Below the pieces are notes generated by a model, which searched no databases, was not told the origin of the DNA, and was given only the letters and a program-made list of their open reading frames with translations. A DNA stretch of 64,000 nt from contig JADZFO010000060.1 of NCBI GenBank assembly GCA_020849855.1, positions 1 through 64,000 of the forward strand. The letters run 5' to 3'. The stretch comes from a bacterium (GTDB lineage: Bacteria; 4484-113; JAFGCY01). A program made the position numbers and the translations under genes. Below, piece after piece: positions 33,895-42,274 of the stretch (within the stretch, counting starts at the first letter, position 1; every line of letters begins with the position of its first letter).

Positions 33895-35152
33895 ATCGCA
33901 GGGCGACTATCGGGTCGAGCTGGCCCGCCCGGATCGCCGGATAGACGCCGAAGGCCAGGCCGATGCCGACACAGGTGGTCAGCACGGCGATGATCCAGGC
34001 AATCGGCACGCTGGGTGTCCAGAACACGTCAAAGGCCATCTTGAGGCCCAGCGAGACACAGGTGCCAAGGCCGTAGCCGGCCACTATGCCCAGCAGGCCG
34101 CCAAAGAAGGTCAGCGTCATCGCCTCAACCAGGAACTGCCAGGTGATGGCTGTGGCGGTGGCACCAAGGGCCTTGCGCAGGCCGATCTCGCGGGTGCGTT
34201 CCTTCACGCTGACCAGCATGATGTTCATCACTCCGATGCCGCCCACCACGAGGGCAATCACCGCCACCACACCAAAGACCATGATCAGCGTGTTGACGAA
34301 GTTGTCAGAGAACTCGGCCCAGTCCTCGGGCGCGCTGATTTCGAAGTCGTCGTCCGCGCCGCTGCGGATCCGGCGGCTGGCGCGCAGAAGCTGGGCCACA
34401 TCCTCCTTGGCGGCGCTCATGTCATCGCTGTTGGTGATCTGGGTGACGATCCAGTAAACGTCGTCGTTGCCCAGGATGCGCTCCTGGGCGGTTTCCAGCG
34501 GCATCATCACAGCCTTGTTCCACTGCCCGCCGCCGCCCATGGCGCTTTTGCTCTTGATCACGCCAACCACGGTCATCCGCAGGCCGTTCACCGTGACATA
34601 GGAGCCGAGAACTTCTTCAGTCTCGCCGTAGATCTCATCCTTAACCTCGGCGCCAAGCACGCAAACGGCCGCCGCGGCCTTTTCCTCCGAGGTGGTATAG
34701 AAGCGCCCCCGGTCGATTTCCACATTCTCCGCCGGGAAATATGAGTTCGGCATGGCGAAGACGGTCAGGTTCGCATTACGCCAGTCGTGCTCGACAAAGG
34801 CGCCGTTGATCACGTTGCCGCCAATGGCGCTCTTCACATACTGCGACTGGCGGATCATCTCGATATCGCGGTTCTTGAAGGGCTTGGTGGTCTCCACAAT
34901 GCGCCCCGGCTCCATCGGTACATCCGGCATGATGTACATCAGGTCGGCCGCCGCGGCCGAGGCCATGCTCTGGTTGAAGAAGCCGCGCAGACCTTCGCCC
35001 AGGCTGACGATCGCCACCACGGAGGACACGCCGATCAGGATGCCAAGCAGGGTCAGGAAGGTGCGCATCTTGTGCCGCAGCAGCTGCTTGAGGGCCACCC
35101 GTAGGCTGGAGGCGAAGAGCACGTAGAGGCTGTTGAGTGCAGCACTATTCAT
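33887..35152 (-). CDS. MacB/FtsX-type ABC transporter permease (second of three)
   Basis: 421 residues, same layout as its neighbours: LKQLLRHKMRTFLTLLGILIGVSSVVAIVSLGEGL, MacB_PCD periplasmic domain, KERTREIGLRKALGATATAITWQFLVEAM, and the C-terminal LDPIVALRYE. Its own start (ATGAATAG) lies in the RYE-stop of the upstream permease, and its RYE-stop provides the start of the next, each an 8-nt overlap. It clearly arose by tandem duplication. Confidence 0.93.
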   Translation of the reverse strand: MNSAALNSLYVLFASSLRVALKQLLRHKMRTFLTLLGILIGVSSVVAIVSLGEGLRGFFNQSMASAAAADLMYIMPDVPMEPGRIVETTKPFKNRDIEMIRQSQYVKSAIGGNVINGAFVEHDWRNANLTVFAMPNSYFPAENVEIDRGRFYTTSEEKAAAAVCVLGAEVKDEIYGETEEVLGSYVTVNGLRMTVVGVIKSKSAMGGGGQWNKAVMMPLETAQERILGNDDVYWIVTQITNSDDMSAAKEDVAQLLRASRRIRSGADDDFEISAPEDWAEFSDNFVNTLIMVFGVVAVIALVVGGIGVMNIMLVSVKERTREIGLRKALGATATAITWQFLVEAMTLTFFGGLLGIVAGYGLGTCVSLGLKMAFDVFWTPSVPIAWIIAVLTTCVGIGLAFGVYPAIRAGQLDPIVALRYE

Positions 35153-36392
35153 AGCGCATCGCCTCCACCGGATCGAGCTGGCTGGCCTTGAGGGCAGGGT
35201 AGACGCCGAAGATCACACCGACAAGCACCGAGACCAGGATCGAGGTGATCAGCCACTGCAGCGGGATAACCGCGCTCCACTGCGACTTCATCATGTTCTC
35301 CAGCACCACCGCCACGGCCTGGGCGCCCATGAAGCCAGCGGCGATGCCGATAAGGCCCCCGATCAGGGTCAGGGTCATGGCTTCGATCAGGAACTGGCTC
35401 AGCACCATCGGCCGGCCGGCGCCCAGGGCCATGCGCAGGCCGATCTCGCGGGTACGCTCGGTGACGGAGACCAGCATGATGTTCATGATACCGACGCCGC
35501 CGACCAGCAGGCTCATAAAGGCGATGGAACCGAAGATACCCACCAGCACGTTGATGAACTGGTTGCCGATCTGCATGAAATCGTCGGGCGTGATGATCTG
35601 GAAATCGTCATCCGCCACGTTGCGGATGCCCCGGCGCTGGCGCATTACCACAGAAACTTCTTCCTTGGCCGCCTCAAGCTGCGCGTCCTGCTTCAGGTTG
35701 ATCTCAACCCAGAACACGTCCTTGCTGCCCAGCATGCGCATCTGGGTGGTGGTGGTGGGCGCCGCAAAGCCGGTATCCACGTTCGGCGCGCCGTTGAACA
35801 TGTTGGTGCGCTTCTCGAAGAGGCCGATGACCAGATAGTTCACGCCATTGATCTTGACGTACTTGTTGACCGGATCGCCATACTCACGGGTCTCGCCGAA
35901 AAGGTCGTTGGCCATGTCGTGGCCGATCACCACCACGCGGGCGGCGTTCGCCACTTCGGCCCGGGTGAAGTAACGCCCGGATGCCAGCTTGTCGCTGCCG
36001 GAATCGATGTAGTTCTCCATCGTGCCCAGCACATGGCCGGAAGTCACGCGGTCGCGGTACTTCACCGTCACGTTCACATCAATTCCGGGGACCACCTTGG
36101 AGACGCTTTCACACTGTTCCTCCAGCGCAGTCATGTCATCCATGGTGAACAGCTCGGCGCTGCGCGGGGCCTGGCCCGGGCGCTTGGGGCTCTTGGGGGT
36201 CATGAACATCGTGTCGCCGCCGAAGCTGGACAAGTTCTGGGCAAACTGGTTGCGCAGGCCTTCGCCAAGGCTGACGATCGCAATCACCGCACCCACGCCA
36301 ATGATCATGCCCAGCAGGGTCAGGATGCTGCGCACCTTGTTGAGCATAAGGTTATGCAGCGCCAGGCGCAGGCTTACGAATAATGTTTGCAT
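35145..36392 (-). CDS. MacB/FtsX-type ABC transporter permease (first of three)
   Basis: 415 residues. N-terminal LHNLMLNKVRSILTLLGMIIGVGAVIAIVSLGEGL, large periplasmic domain, three C-terminal helices with TERTREIGLRMALGAGRPMVLSQFLIEAM and the end LDPVEAMRYE. It follows the membrane-fusion protein gene by 45 nt. The matching ATPase (LolD/MacB-NBD type) is not encoded in this operon. Confidence 0.93.
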   Translation of the reverse strand: MQTLFVSLRLALHNLMLNKVRSILTLLGMIIGVGAVIAIVSLGEGLRNQFAQNLSSFGGDTMFMTPKSPKRPGQAPRSAELFTMDDMTALEEQCESVSKVVPGIDVNVTVKYRDRVTSGHVLGTMENYIDSGSDKLASGRYFTRAEVANAARVVVIGHDMANDLFGETREYGDPVNKYVKINGVNYLVIGLFEKRTNMFNGAPNVDTGFAAPTTTTQMRMLGSKDVFWVEINLKQDAQLEAAKEEVSVVMRQRRGIRNVADDDFQIITPDDFMQIGNQFINVLVGIFGSIAFMSLLVGGVGIMNIMLVSVTERTREIGLRMALGAGRPMVLSQFLIEAMTLTLIGGLIGIAAGFMGAQAVAVVLENMMKSQWSAVIPLQWLITSILVSVLVGVIFGVYPALKASQLDPVEAMRYE

Positions 36393-36437
36393 GCCAGTAC
36401 AGCCGCGGTCCCTGACCGCTGCGGCGGTGGGGCCCGC

Positions 36438-37802
36438 CTAGTCGAAGGAGATACCCGTCTCGAAGCCGCGCACCTTGACCAGCTCGCCATCCTTCAGCCC
36501 TTCGACGATGATGACATCCTTGTAGTCGGTGTCGCCGATCTTTACTACCCGCTCTTCCGACTCAGCCTTCTTGTCGAACTTGTCGCCGCCTTCCTTCAGC
36601 ACATAAACGATCGTCTCGTCCTTGTTCTTGCCGGCGCGGGTAGCCGCCAGGGGGATCAGCAGCTGCTTCTCGAGCTTCTGGGCCTCGATCTTCACCGTGG
36701 CCGTCATCTTGCCCAGCAGCAGGTTCTCGCTGTTGTCCACCTCGACCAGGATCGGGAAGGTGATCAGGCCCTGGCCGCTCTGCACACCCTGGGGGAAGAC
36801 GTTGGTCACGGTGCCGGTGAAGGTCTTGTCGGGGAAGGTATCCACCACCACGGTGGCCTTGAGGCCGCGCTTGACCTTGCCGATGTCGATCTCGTCCACA
36901 TTGGTGCGGACCTGGATCTTGCGCAGGTCAGCCACCTTGATCACGGTGGTACCGGCGCTGAAGGCGCTGTTGATGCTCTGCACCGAGTCGCCCACATCCA
37001 GCAGCTTCTCCAGCACGATGCCGTCGATGGGGCTGGTGATGGTGCTCTTGCCCAGCTGGCGCTCGGCGTCCTTGAGCGAGACGCGGGCCTGGTCCAGGCG
37101 CAGCTGAGCTTCCTTGATGCTCAGCTTGTTGCTGGTGCTGCTGAAATTCTCAAGCTGGGTCTTCGCGTTCTCCAGGCTGGTCTGCGCGTTGGCCAGCACG
37201 GCTTCAGCACTGCTCAGCCGGGCCTTGCTGTCCTGCAGCTCCTGGTCCGTGGCGAAGCCCTTGATGTGCAGCTCGCTAATGCGGGCCAGGGTGGCCTGCG
37301 CATCGTCCAGTCCCTGCTGCGCGTCGCTGACACCTGTCTCGGCGCGCTTGAGCGCTTCCTCAAGGTTCGCCCGGGAAGTAACACTGCTGGCTTCCTTCGC
37401 CTGGCGCAGGTTCAGCTCAGCCTGCTGCACGGAGATGCGGGCCTGGTCTACGACGATCTGCTGGTTGCTCTGATCCAGCTTGCAGATGACATCGCCGGCC
37501 GCCAGGGTGCTGCCTTCCTCGACATAGAACTCAACGATGCGGCCGGTGGCCTCACTCTTGACCTCAATGTCGGTAACAGGCTCGGTTTCGCCGGTCGCTT
37601 CAACGGTCAGCAGAAGATCGCCGACCCTTGCAGCTTCGTACAGGGGTTCCTGCTTTTCATCCTGCTTCTTCTTCTTACCGAAGCTGAAGCTGAAGCCACC
37701 CTTTTTGCCGTCTTTTCCGCCCTGTGACTGCTTCCAGACGATCCCCGCGATCAGGCCGACGACGGCCAGCACGAGGACAACGCCTCCAATCTTTCGCCAC
37801 AT
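36438..37802 (-). CDS. Membrane-fusion (HlyD/MacA-like) protein
   Basis: 454 residues. N-terminal anchor helix (IGGVVLVLAVVGLIAGIVW), a short Lys/Gly-rich segment, lipoyl half (VEFYVEEGSTLAAGDVICKLD), a ~150-residue alpha-helical hairpin coiled coil, second lipoyl half (GKSTITSPIDGIVLEKLLDVGDSV), beta barrel and membrane-proximal domain. In MacAB-type pumps this subunit bridges the permease to an outer-membrane channel. The ribosome site AGGAGAGGAAGG precedes the ATG. First gene of the permease operon. Confidence 0.92.
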   Translation of the reverse strand: MWRKIGGVVLVLAVVGLIAGIVWKQSQGGKDGKKGGFSFSFGKKKKQDEKQEPLYEAARVGDLLLTVEATGETEPVTDIEVKSEATGRIVEFYVEEGSTLAAGDVICKLDQSNQQIVVDQARISVQQAELNLRQAKEASSVTSRANLEEALKRAETGVSDAQQGLDDAQATLARISELHIKGFATDQELQDSKARLSSAEAVLANAQTSLENAKTQLENFSSTSNKLSIKEAQLRLDQARVSLKDAERQLGKSTITSPIDGIVLEKLLDVGDSVQSINSAFSAGTTVIKVADLRKIQVRTNVDEIDIGKVKRGLKATVVVDTFPDKTFTGTVTNVFPQGVQSGQGLITFPILVEVDNSENLLLGKMTATVKIEAQKLEKQLLIPLAATRAGKNKDETIVYVLKEGGDKFDKKAESEERVVKIGDTDYKDVIIVEGLKDGELVKVRGFETGISFD

Positions 37803-37831
37803 AAAGCCTACCTTCCTCTCCTACTGTCCCC

Positions 37832-38542
37832 TCACAGGACGGGCGCGGCAAGCATAGCCCGCCACACCACCGTTAGCCCGGCGAGCCATAATAGCACCAT
37901 CACAAGAGTAGCCCAGAGGCTCCGCTGCAGGCTGAGGCCCAGAAAGTGCCGGGCGCCCAGCGCCAGCAGCAGCAGGGTAGCCAGGCCGAAGATGTCAAAG
38001 CTGGAGAAGACCACCCAGGCGAAGCTGAGCTTTGGAAACAGGAAGGCCAGACCGGGGCTGAAAGGGTTGAACATCAGCGCCCAGACATCCTGGGCTTCGC
38101 GGGTCAGCGGCTGGACAATTGCAAAGCCGATGAAGCCAAGGCAGCGGCCAATGTATACCGGCAGCGCGCTGTAGGCGGTCCAGGTGAAGGCCTGGGCAAA
38201 GCTGATGCGCACGGCGATGAGCAGCAGCGCGAGGCGGGCCAGCACCGCTGCCAGGGCCGCAAGAGCCACGTTCAGCGGCAGATAAAGCAGCAGAATGCCG
38301 ATCCAGCGGCCGGCGCCGCTTCCCGCGGCAATCAGCTCACCCTGGCCAGAAGCTTCCCAAAGCTCGGCCAGCGGGCGGGCGGCCAGCGCGGCATAAAGCA
38401 CCATCAGCAGCCACTGCGCCAGCAGGGCAGGCCATGGACTGCTCTGGGCGGCGAGTTGCTGCCAGCTCTCCACCGGAGCCACAAGCATCTGCCACGGGCG
38501 GGCCCATGCGGAACCGCCGCGGGCGGGTGGGTGCTGCTGCAT
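37832..38542 (-). CDS. Membrane protein, possibly Yip1-type
   Basis: 236 residues with about five helices. The start PWQMLVAPVESWQQLAAQSSPWPALLAQWLLMVLY resembles the P..W..l....p....a..... entry of Yip1-domain proteins, and WTAYSALPVYIGRCLGF fits the same family; the match is weak. TAGAAT (minus strand, 38549-38554) lies 6 nt before the ATG with no ribosome site. It is 30 nt upstream of the membrane-fusion gene, so the five genes may form one transcript. Confidence 0.65.
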   Translation of the reverse strand: MQQHPPARGGSAWARPWQMLVAPVESWQQLAAQSSPWPALLAQWLLMVLYAALAARPLAELWEASGQGELIAAGSGAGRWIGILLLYLPLNVALAALAAVLARLALLLIAVRISFAQAFTWTAYSALPVYIGRCLGFIGFAIVQPLTREAQDVWALMFNPFSPGLAFLFPKLSFAWVVFSSFDIFGLATLLLLALGARHFLGLSLQRSLWATLVMVLLWLAGLTVVWRAMLAAPVL

Positions 38543-38548
38543 GTCTGG

Positions 38549-38554
38549 ATTCTA
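38549..38554 (-). promoter_or_regulatory. -10 hexamer TAGAAT of a leaderless start
   Basis: Minus-strand TAGAAT exactly 6 nt before ATG 38542; probable promoter of the Yip1-like gene and the downstream permease operon. Confidence 0.5.
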
Positions 38555-38583
38555 GCGCCGGTCGGTGAAGCGGCCTACCTGGC

Positions 38584-38922
38584 CTAGTCGACCTGGATCA
38601 GCTCGCCGAAGTCAGGGATCTCCCGGCGGATCGCCTGGTCGATGCCCATCTGCATTGTGTAAATGCTGGAGCTGCAGCCCACGCAGGCGCCGTGCAGGCG
38701 CACCAGCGCGTTCTTGTCCTCTATCGCGACCAGCTCAATATCACCGCCATCCATCTGCAGGAAGGGGCGCACCTTTTCAAGCACGCGGCGCAGCTTTGTC
38801 TCGAAGTCCGCTTCAACCGGAGTGCCAGCGCAGCCACAGTTAGGGCCGCAGGGCTCCTTCACCGGCGCGGCGGCCGGGGGCTGGACTTCTACTGTTGTGG
38901 CAGTCATTGTCTCGTCATTCAT
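38584..38922 (-). CDS. nfu: NifU-like Fe-S scaffold protein
   Basis: 112 residues. The NifU C-terminal domain is complete: FETKLRRVLEKVRPFLQMDGGDIELV, VRLHGACVGCSSSIYTMQMGIDQAIRREIP, with the cluster-binding CxxC (C81-x2-C84 region). An unusual N-terminal part adds CGPNCGC, three more Cys that could bind a metal. It assembles and hands over 4Fe-4S clusters; ActB in this window needs several. Ribosome site AGGAG precedes the ATG. Confidence 0.9.
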   Translation of the reverse strand: MNDETMTATTVEVQPPAAAPVKEPCGPNCGCAGTPVEADFETKLRRVLEKVRPFLQMDGGDIELVAIEDKNALVRLHGACVGCSSSIYTMQMGIDQAIRREIPDFGELIQVD

Positions 38923-38984
38923 TGAGGACTCCTGTGCTTTGGGGGCCAGGGATTATACCCCTGCCATTCCCGGGCTGTTTCAGC

Positions 38985-39788
38985 CTAGAGCAGCTTACGG
39001 CGGACCAGGATGACTTTGCCCAGAATCTCCACCTCTTCAGGGTAGGAAAGAACCTGGGGCCGGTAATGGCTGTTAGCCGGCTGGAGGATCACCCTGCCGC
39101 TTTCCACGTAGACCTTCTTGCAGGTGGTAGAAGAGCCGTTCACCAGAACCACGGCGATGTCGCCGGAGTTCACCTGTGTATTGGGACTGACCACAACGAT
39201 ATCGCCGTCAAGAATGCCGGCCTCCACCATACTGTCGCCCTGCACCACCAGGGCGAAGGCGCGCTGGTCAAATCCGAGCTCGTCTTCACTGAGCACCAGC
39301 TTGGGCACATCGGAGTGCGCCTCAACAACGTTGGCTTCCTTCAGCAGGCCGGCAGTCACGCTGTCCAGCACGGGAATGCCTCGCTTGGCCAGCGCCGCGC
39401 TGGTGATACCGCTGCCGGTCTGGATTGAACTAATCAACTGGCGCAGCACGCTGCTGGTGTCTTCAGCCTGGCCGGTGCCGTTGCTGCTGGCCGGGGTGCC
39501 ATCCTGCAGACCCTGGCGGCCGGGTGTCTGGCGGACGAAGTCCTCGCTCAGAATGCCGCTCTTAACGACGAGGTCGTCGTAGGGGTAATGCAGGATCTCG
39601 GAGAAACGCCGCAGAATCTTTGGCGAGGGACGGCGCTCTCCATTTTCAATTCTTGACAGATAGCTGTTGTTTATTCCCGCGGCGTGGGCCAGGTCAGACT
39701 GGCTGAGCCCCCGTCGCAGGCGCAGGTTGCGCACGAGGTTACCGATTTCGGCAAACTCTTTACCTTCATTGCTCGTGATCTTCGGCAC
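38985..39788 (-). CDS. CI/LexA-like self-cleaving repressor (XRE + S24 peptidase)
   Basis: 267 residues from GTG 39788, which has a perfect AAGGAGGAG site; the frame opens at 39839 but without support. XRE helix-turn-helix at about 16-66 (LRLRRGLSQSDLAHAAGINNSYLSRIENG), a linker, then an S24 domain: cleavage site Ala146-Gly147, nucleophile Ser186 in VVQGDSMVEAGI, Lys224/225 in TTCKKVYV. Unlike classical LexA (winged helix), the DNA-binding domain is of the phage-CI type. RecA-stimulated autocleavage is expected. Neighbours are housekeeping genes, so a prophage origin is not supported. Confidence 0.88.
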   Translation of the reverse strand: MPKITSNEGKEFAEIGNLVRNLRLRRGLSQSDLAHAAGINNSYLSRIENGERRPSPKILRRFSEILHYPYDDLVVKSGILSEDFVRQTPGRQGLQDGTPASSNGTGQAEDTSSVLRQLISSIQTGSGITSAALAKRGIPVLDSVTAGLLKEANVVEAHSDVPKLVLSEDELGFDQRAFALVVQGDSMVEAGILDGDIVVVSPNTQVNSGDIAVVLVNGSSTTCKKVYVESGRVILQPANSHYRPQVLSYPEEVEILGKVILVRRKLL

Positions 39789-39859
39789 GTACTCCTCCTT
39801 GAAAGTTGGCACACCAGGCGCGCCATTGAGTAGACTCAACGGAATTGTGCGAGGTGTGG

Positions 39860-39875
39860 GCCTGCCGGTTCAGGC
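39860..39875. promoter_or_regulatory. Candidate autoregulatory operator GCCTG-N6-CAGGC
   Basis: Perfect dyad GCCTG-CCGGTT-CAGGC lying 7-22 nt downstream of the repressor gene's predicted -10, so over the transcription start. A repressor bound here would block its own gene. Short GC-rich dyads also occur by chance. Confidence 0.35.
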
Positions 39876-39881
39876 TGCGGT

Positions 39882-39910
39882 ATTTTAGGCAATGCGCGCA
39901 ACCAAAACAA
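39882..39910 (-). promoter_or_regulatory. Promoter of the CI/LexA-like gene, TTGTTT-N17-TAAAAT
   Basis: On the minus strand: -35 TTGTTT (39905-39910), 17 nt, -10 TAAAAT (39882-39887). It gives a leader of about 85 nt ending in the strong ribosome site. The remaining sequence to the lgt stop at 40048 is AT-rich with no gene. Confidence 0.6.
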
Positions 39911-40047
39911 GAACCTTGGCTGATTAAACGTGAGACGATTTGAATCACTCTTACATGACTTGCTAAAGTTATGCTTTGTTCGCCAATTGTTCCGAAAACA
40001 GCAAAAAGTTGCAGTAGAGGGGAAAACTGCCTTGATCATTCAGATTG

Positions 40048-40953
40048 CTAACGCTTACTGTCTTCCCTCAACTTTGCCCGCAGCTGCTGGCGGGTCAGCT
40101 TCTCGCCACCCGAAATACCCTGTTCCTCCCGCTGCCTGCGCTCGCTGTTCCAGCGGTCAATCTGCGTGAGCCCCCAAATGCCAATAAGAATCAGTGGAAT
40201 ACTCGCAAGCTGAGAACTTGTAAACAGTCCGCACTGATAGAACTGCGGGTCAATCACCTTCCAGGGCAGCGGAACATCCCGGAAGGGGTCTTCAATGATG
40301 CTGCGGGCCAGGCTGTAACTAATCAGCAGGCCAAAGAAGGTTGCCCCCGGGGCGAGCTTGTTCTCAATGTATGTCCTTCGCCACATGTACCAGGCGACCA
40401 GCAGGCAGACCACACCGACCATCAGGCCATAGAGCTCGGCCGGGTGGCGCAGGATGATCTCGTCCCGGTTGGCGGCGGAATGGTACTCGTCAAAGGGGAA
40501 GTTCATGGCGAATGGGCCATTCCATTTGTAACCAAGGATGTCGCCATTCATAAAGTTGCCGATACGCACCAGGATGATTCCCAGACTCACTCCCGGTACG
40601 AAGCTGTCAGCGACAACAAAGAAGGGGATGTTGCGGCTCTTGAAGAACAGATAGGTGGCGATACCACCAAAGAGCACGCCACCATGGATGGACAGGCCGC
40701 CATGCCAGACGGCGATGATCTCCTCGGGGTGCTCGACATAGTCGCCAAGGTTGGTCAGGACGTAGAAGAGCCGCGCGCCGAAGATGCCGGCCACGATGAT
40801 CCAAACCAGGCCGTCCCAGACCGACTCGCCGTTGTAGCCTTGCTTGTTAAGCAGCCTGGCGCCGATCCATGCGCCGATCAGCATGGACAGCGCCATGGCG
40901 ATGCCGTACCAGCGGATCTCAAGCGGGCCGATTGCGAAAGCTACAGGGTCCAT
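40048..40953 (-). CDS. lgt: Prolipoprotein diacylglyceryl transferase
   Basis: 301 residues, seven helices. Transfers diacylglycerol to the lipobox Cys of lipoproteins in the inner membrane. Motifs: WHGGLSIHGG (essential His), RIGNFMNGDILG (usually NGE, here NGD), RHPAELYG and ARSIIEDPFRD. A soluble basic C-terminal tail of about 35 residues (QREEQGISGGEKLTRQQLRA) follows the last helix. Start ATG 40953 behind GGGAGAAA. Confidence 0.95.
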   Translation of the reverse strand: MDPVAFAIGPLEIRWYGIAMALSMLIGAWIGARLLNKQGYNGESVWDGLVWIIVAGIFGARLFYVLTNLGDYVEHPEEIIAVWHGGLSIHGGVLFGGIATYLFFKSRNIPFFVVADSFVPGVSLGIILVRIGNFMNGDILGYKWNGPFAMNFPFDEYHSAANRDEIILRHPAELYGLMVGVVCLLVAWYMWRRTYIENKLAPGATFFGLLISYSLARSIIEDPFRDVPLPWKVIDPQFYQCGLFTSSQLASIPLILIGIWGLTQIDRWNSERRQREEQGISGGEKLTRQQLRAKLREDSKR

Positions 40954-41073
40954 AGTTTCTCCCGAAAGCGAGCGCCTATTCTAACATCGCAGTACCTGAG
41001 CAGCGCCGGGGCCCCAGAGCCAGACCGGAAGGGATAAAGGTGCACTGCCTCTGCAGCAGGGCGCTCTGGTTGT

Positions 41074-41125
41074 TATACTATTGCGGTGAGTCAGGTGGCT
41101 GTGACCTGATTCCACTATCAAGTGG
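41074..41125 (+). promoter_or_regulatory. Leader with -10 box, 7-codon leaderless ORF and hairpin
   Basis: TATACT (41074-41079), 6 nt, then GTG 41086 opening a 7-codon reading frame (VSQVAVT, stop TGA 41107-41109). It is followed by a small hairpin CCACT-ATCA-AGTGG (41112-41125), 6 nt before the phosphatase ATG, which has no ribosome site of its own. This looks like translation of the phosphatase by re-initiation. Confidence 0.4.
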
Positions 41126-41131
41126 TCAACA

Positions 41132-42253
41132 ATGAGTGCTGTGCAACAGCTAGCCTCTCGTAGTACAGAAGTTCTGGAAGCCCTGAACGATGGGGTCATC
41201 GTGCTCGGGCCCGATTTGCGCGTCGATTTCTTTAACTCAGCCGCATCGGCCGTGATTCCGGAACTGGCGCAGGGACAGTCCCTTGAGCAGTGCAGCCCGG
41301 AGTTCAGCCAGAGCTTTGCCGAGCAGATCTCCCGGGCCTACCGCGGGGCTGCCGACAGCCTTTCCCGCAGTTTCTTCCGCGTGGCCGGTCTGGTGCACTA
41401 CTTCAACCTGAAGTTCGCGCCGCTGCCGGCGACACAGAACGGGCCGGAGGGCGTGGTGATCGTCCTGGAGGACATCACCAACGATGCGCTGAGCGTCAGC
41501 GAGGTGCAGGACAACTACTCCGAGCTGGAGAGCGAGCTGCGCACCGCCCGCAAGTACCAGGAAGCCCTGTTCACCTCTGACTGGAACGACGGCGTGCTGT
41601 CCTGCCGGGCCTTTGGGCAGCCGGCTTTTGAGCTATCCGGCGACTTCTTTGAGATCGGCAAGATCGGCGACAACTACCTGATCGTGCTTGGCGATGTCCA
41701 GAGCCACGGCATCGAAGTGGCAATCAAGGCTATCGCCCTGCAGCATCTCTGCCGGGTTAACGTGGCCCAGGTCAGCACCACCTCTGAGCTGATGCACCGG
41801 CTCAACGACTTTGTCTTCCATGACCATCAGGGCACCTTCTGGTCCTGCTGCCTCTTTGTGGGCCTGTATAACCCGGCCAGCCGGATGCTGCACTACTCAC
41901 GCGCCGGCACTCCGGAGCCGCTGTGCTTCCACGCCGACGGCAGTGTGGAGATGCTAAGCACCGGCGATACCCCGCTGGGTTTCTTTGAGGAAGAGCTGTA
42001 TCAGGAAGGGCAGATCGAGATCCGGCCCAACACGCGCCTTCTGGTCTTCAGCGATGGCGTCACTGAGTCTGCGCCCCTGGAAGCACCAATGGACTGCTAC
42101 GGCCAGGACAGACTGATTCTCAACTACCAGAGCCTGATCAAGCCCGGCAGCTTCATGCACCACTGCAGCTCGCTGGTGGACTCGGTTGTGCAGTTCCATG
42201 GCAGCCGGCACTTCAACGATGACTTCACCATCGCCGAGCTGATCTTTAATTAA
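41132..42253 (+). CDS. PAS-PP2C (RsbU/SpoIIE-type) serine phosphatase
   Basis: 373 residues. N-terminal PAS-like domain (about 8-125; ALNDGVIVLGPDLRVDFFNSAAS to VVIVLEDIT), a short helix, then a PP2C-type SpoIIE phosphatase: ELSGDFFEI (commonly GGDYYD), LGDVQSHGIEVAIKAI (commonly GDVSGHG), FSDGVTES, and the terminal NDDFTIAEL. The four metal-binding Asp are kept. Such enzymes dephosphorylate anti-sigma-factor antagonists in partner-switching pathways; no anti-sigma or antagonist gene is adjacent. Confidence 0.88.
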   Translation: MSAVQQLASRSTEVLEALNDGVIVLGPDLRVDFFNSAASAVIPELAQGQSLEQCSPEFSQSFAEQISRAYRGAADSLSRSFFRVAGLVHYFNLKFAPLPATQNGPEGVVIVLEDITNDALSVSEVQDNYSELESELRTARKYQEALFTSDWNDGVLSCRAFGQPAFELSGDFFEIGKIGDNYLIVLGDVQSHGIEVAIKAIALQHLCRVNVAQVSTTSELMHRLNDFVFHDHQGTFWSCCLFVGLYNPASRMLHYSRAGTPEPLCFHADGSVEMLSTGDTPLGFFEEELYQEGQIEIRPNTRLLVFSDGVTESAPLEAPMDCYGQDRLILNYQSLIKPGSFMHHCSSLVDSVVQFHGSRHFNDDFTIAELIFN

Positions 42254-42274
42254 CAGGGCATCCACGCCAGACTC

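Noticed and set aside
38985..39788. CI-like repressor as a marker of a prophage.
   Set aside because: Neighbours are nfu and lgt, and no integrase, structural or lysis genes are present; base composition matches the surroundings.
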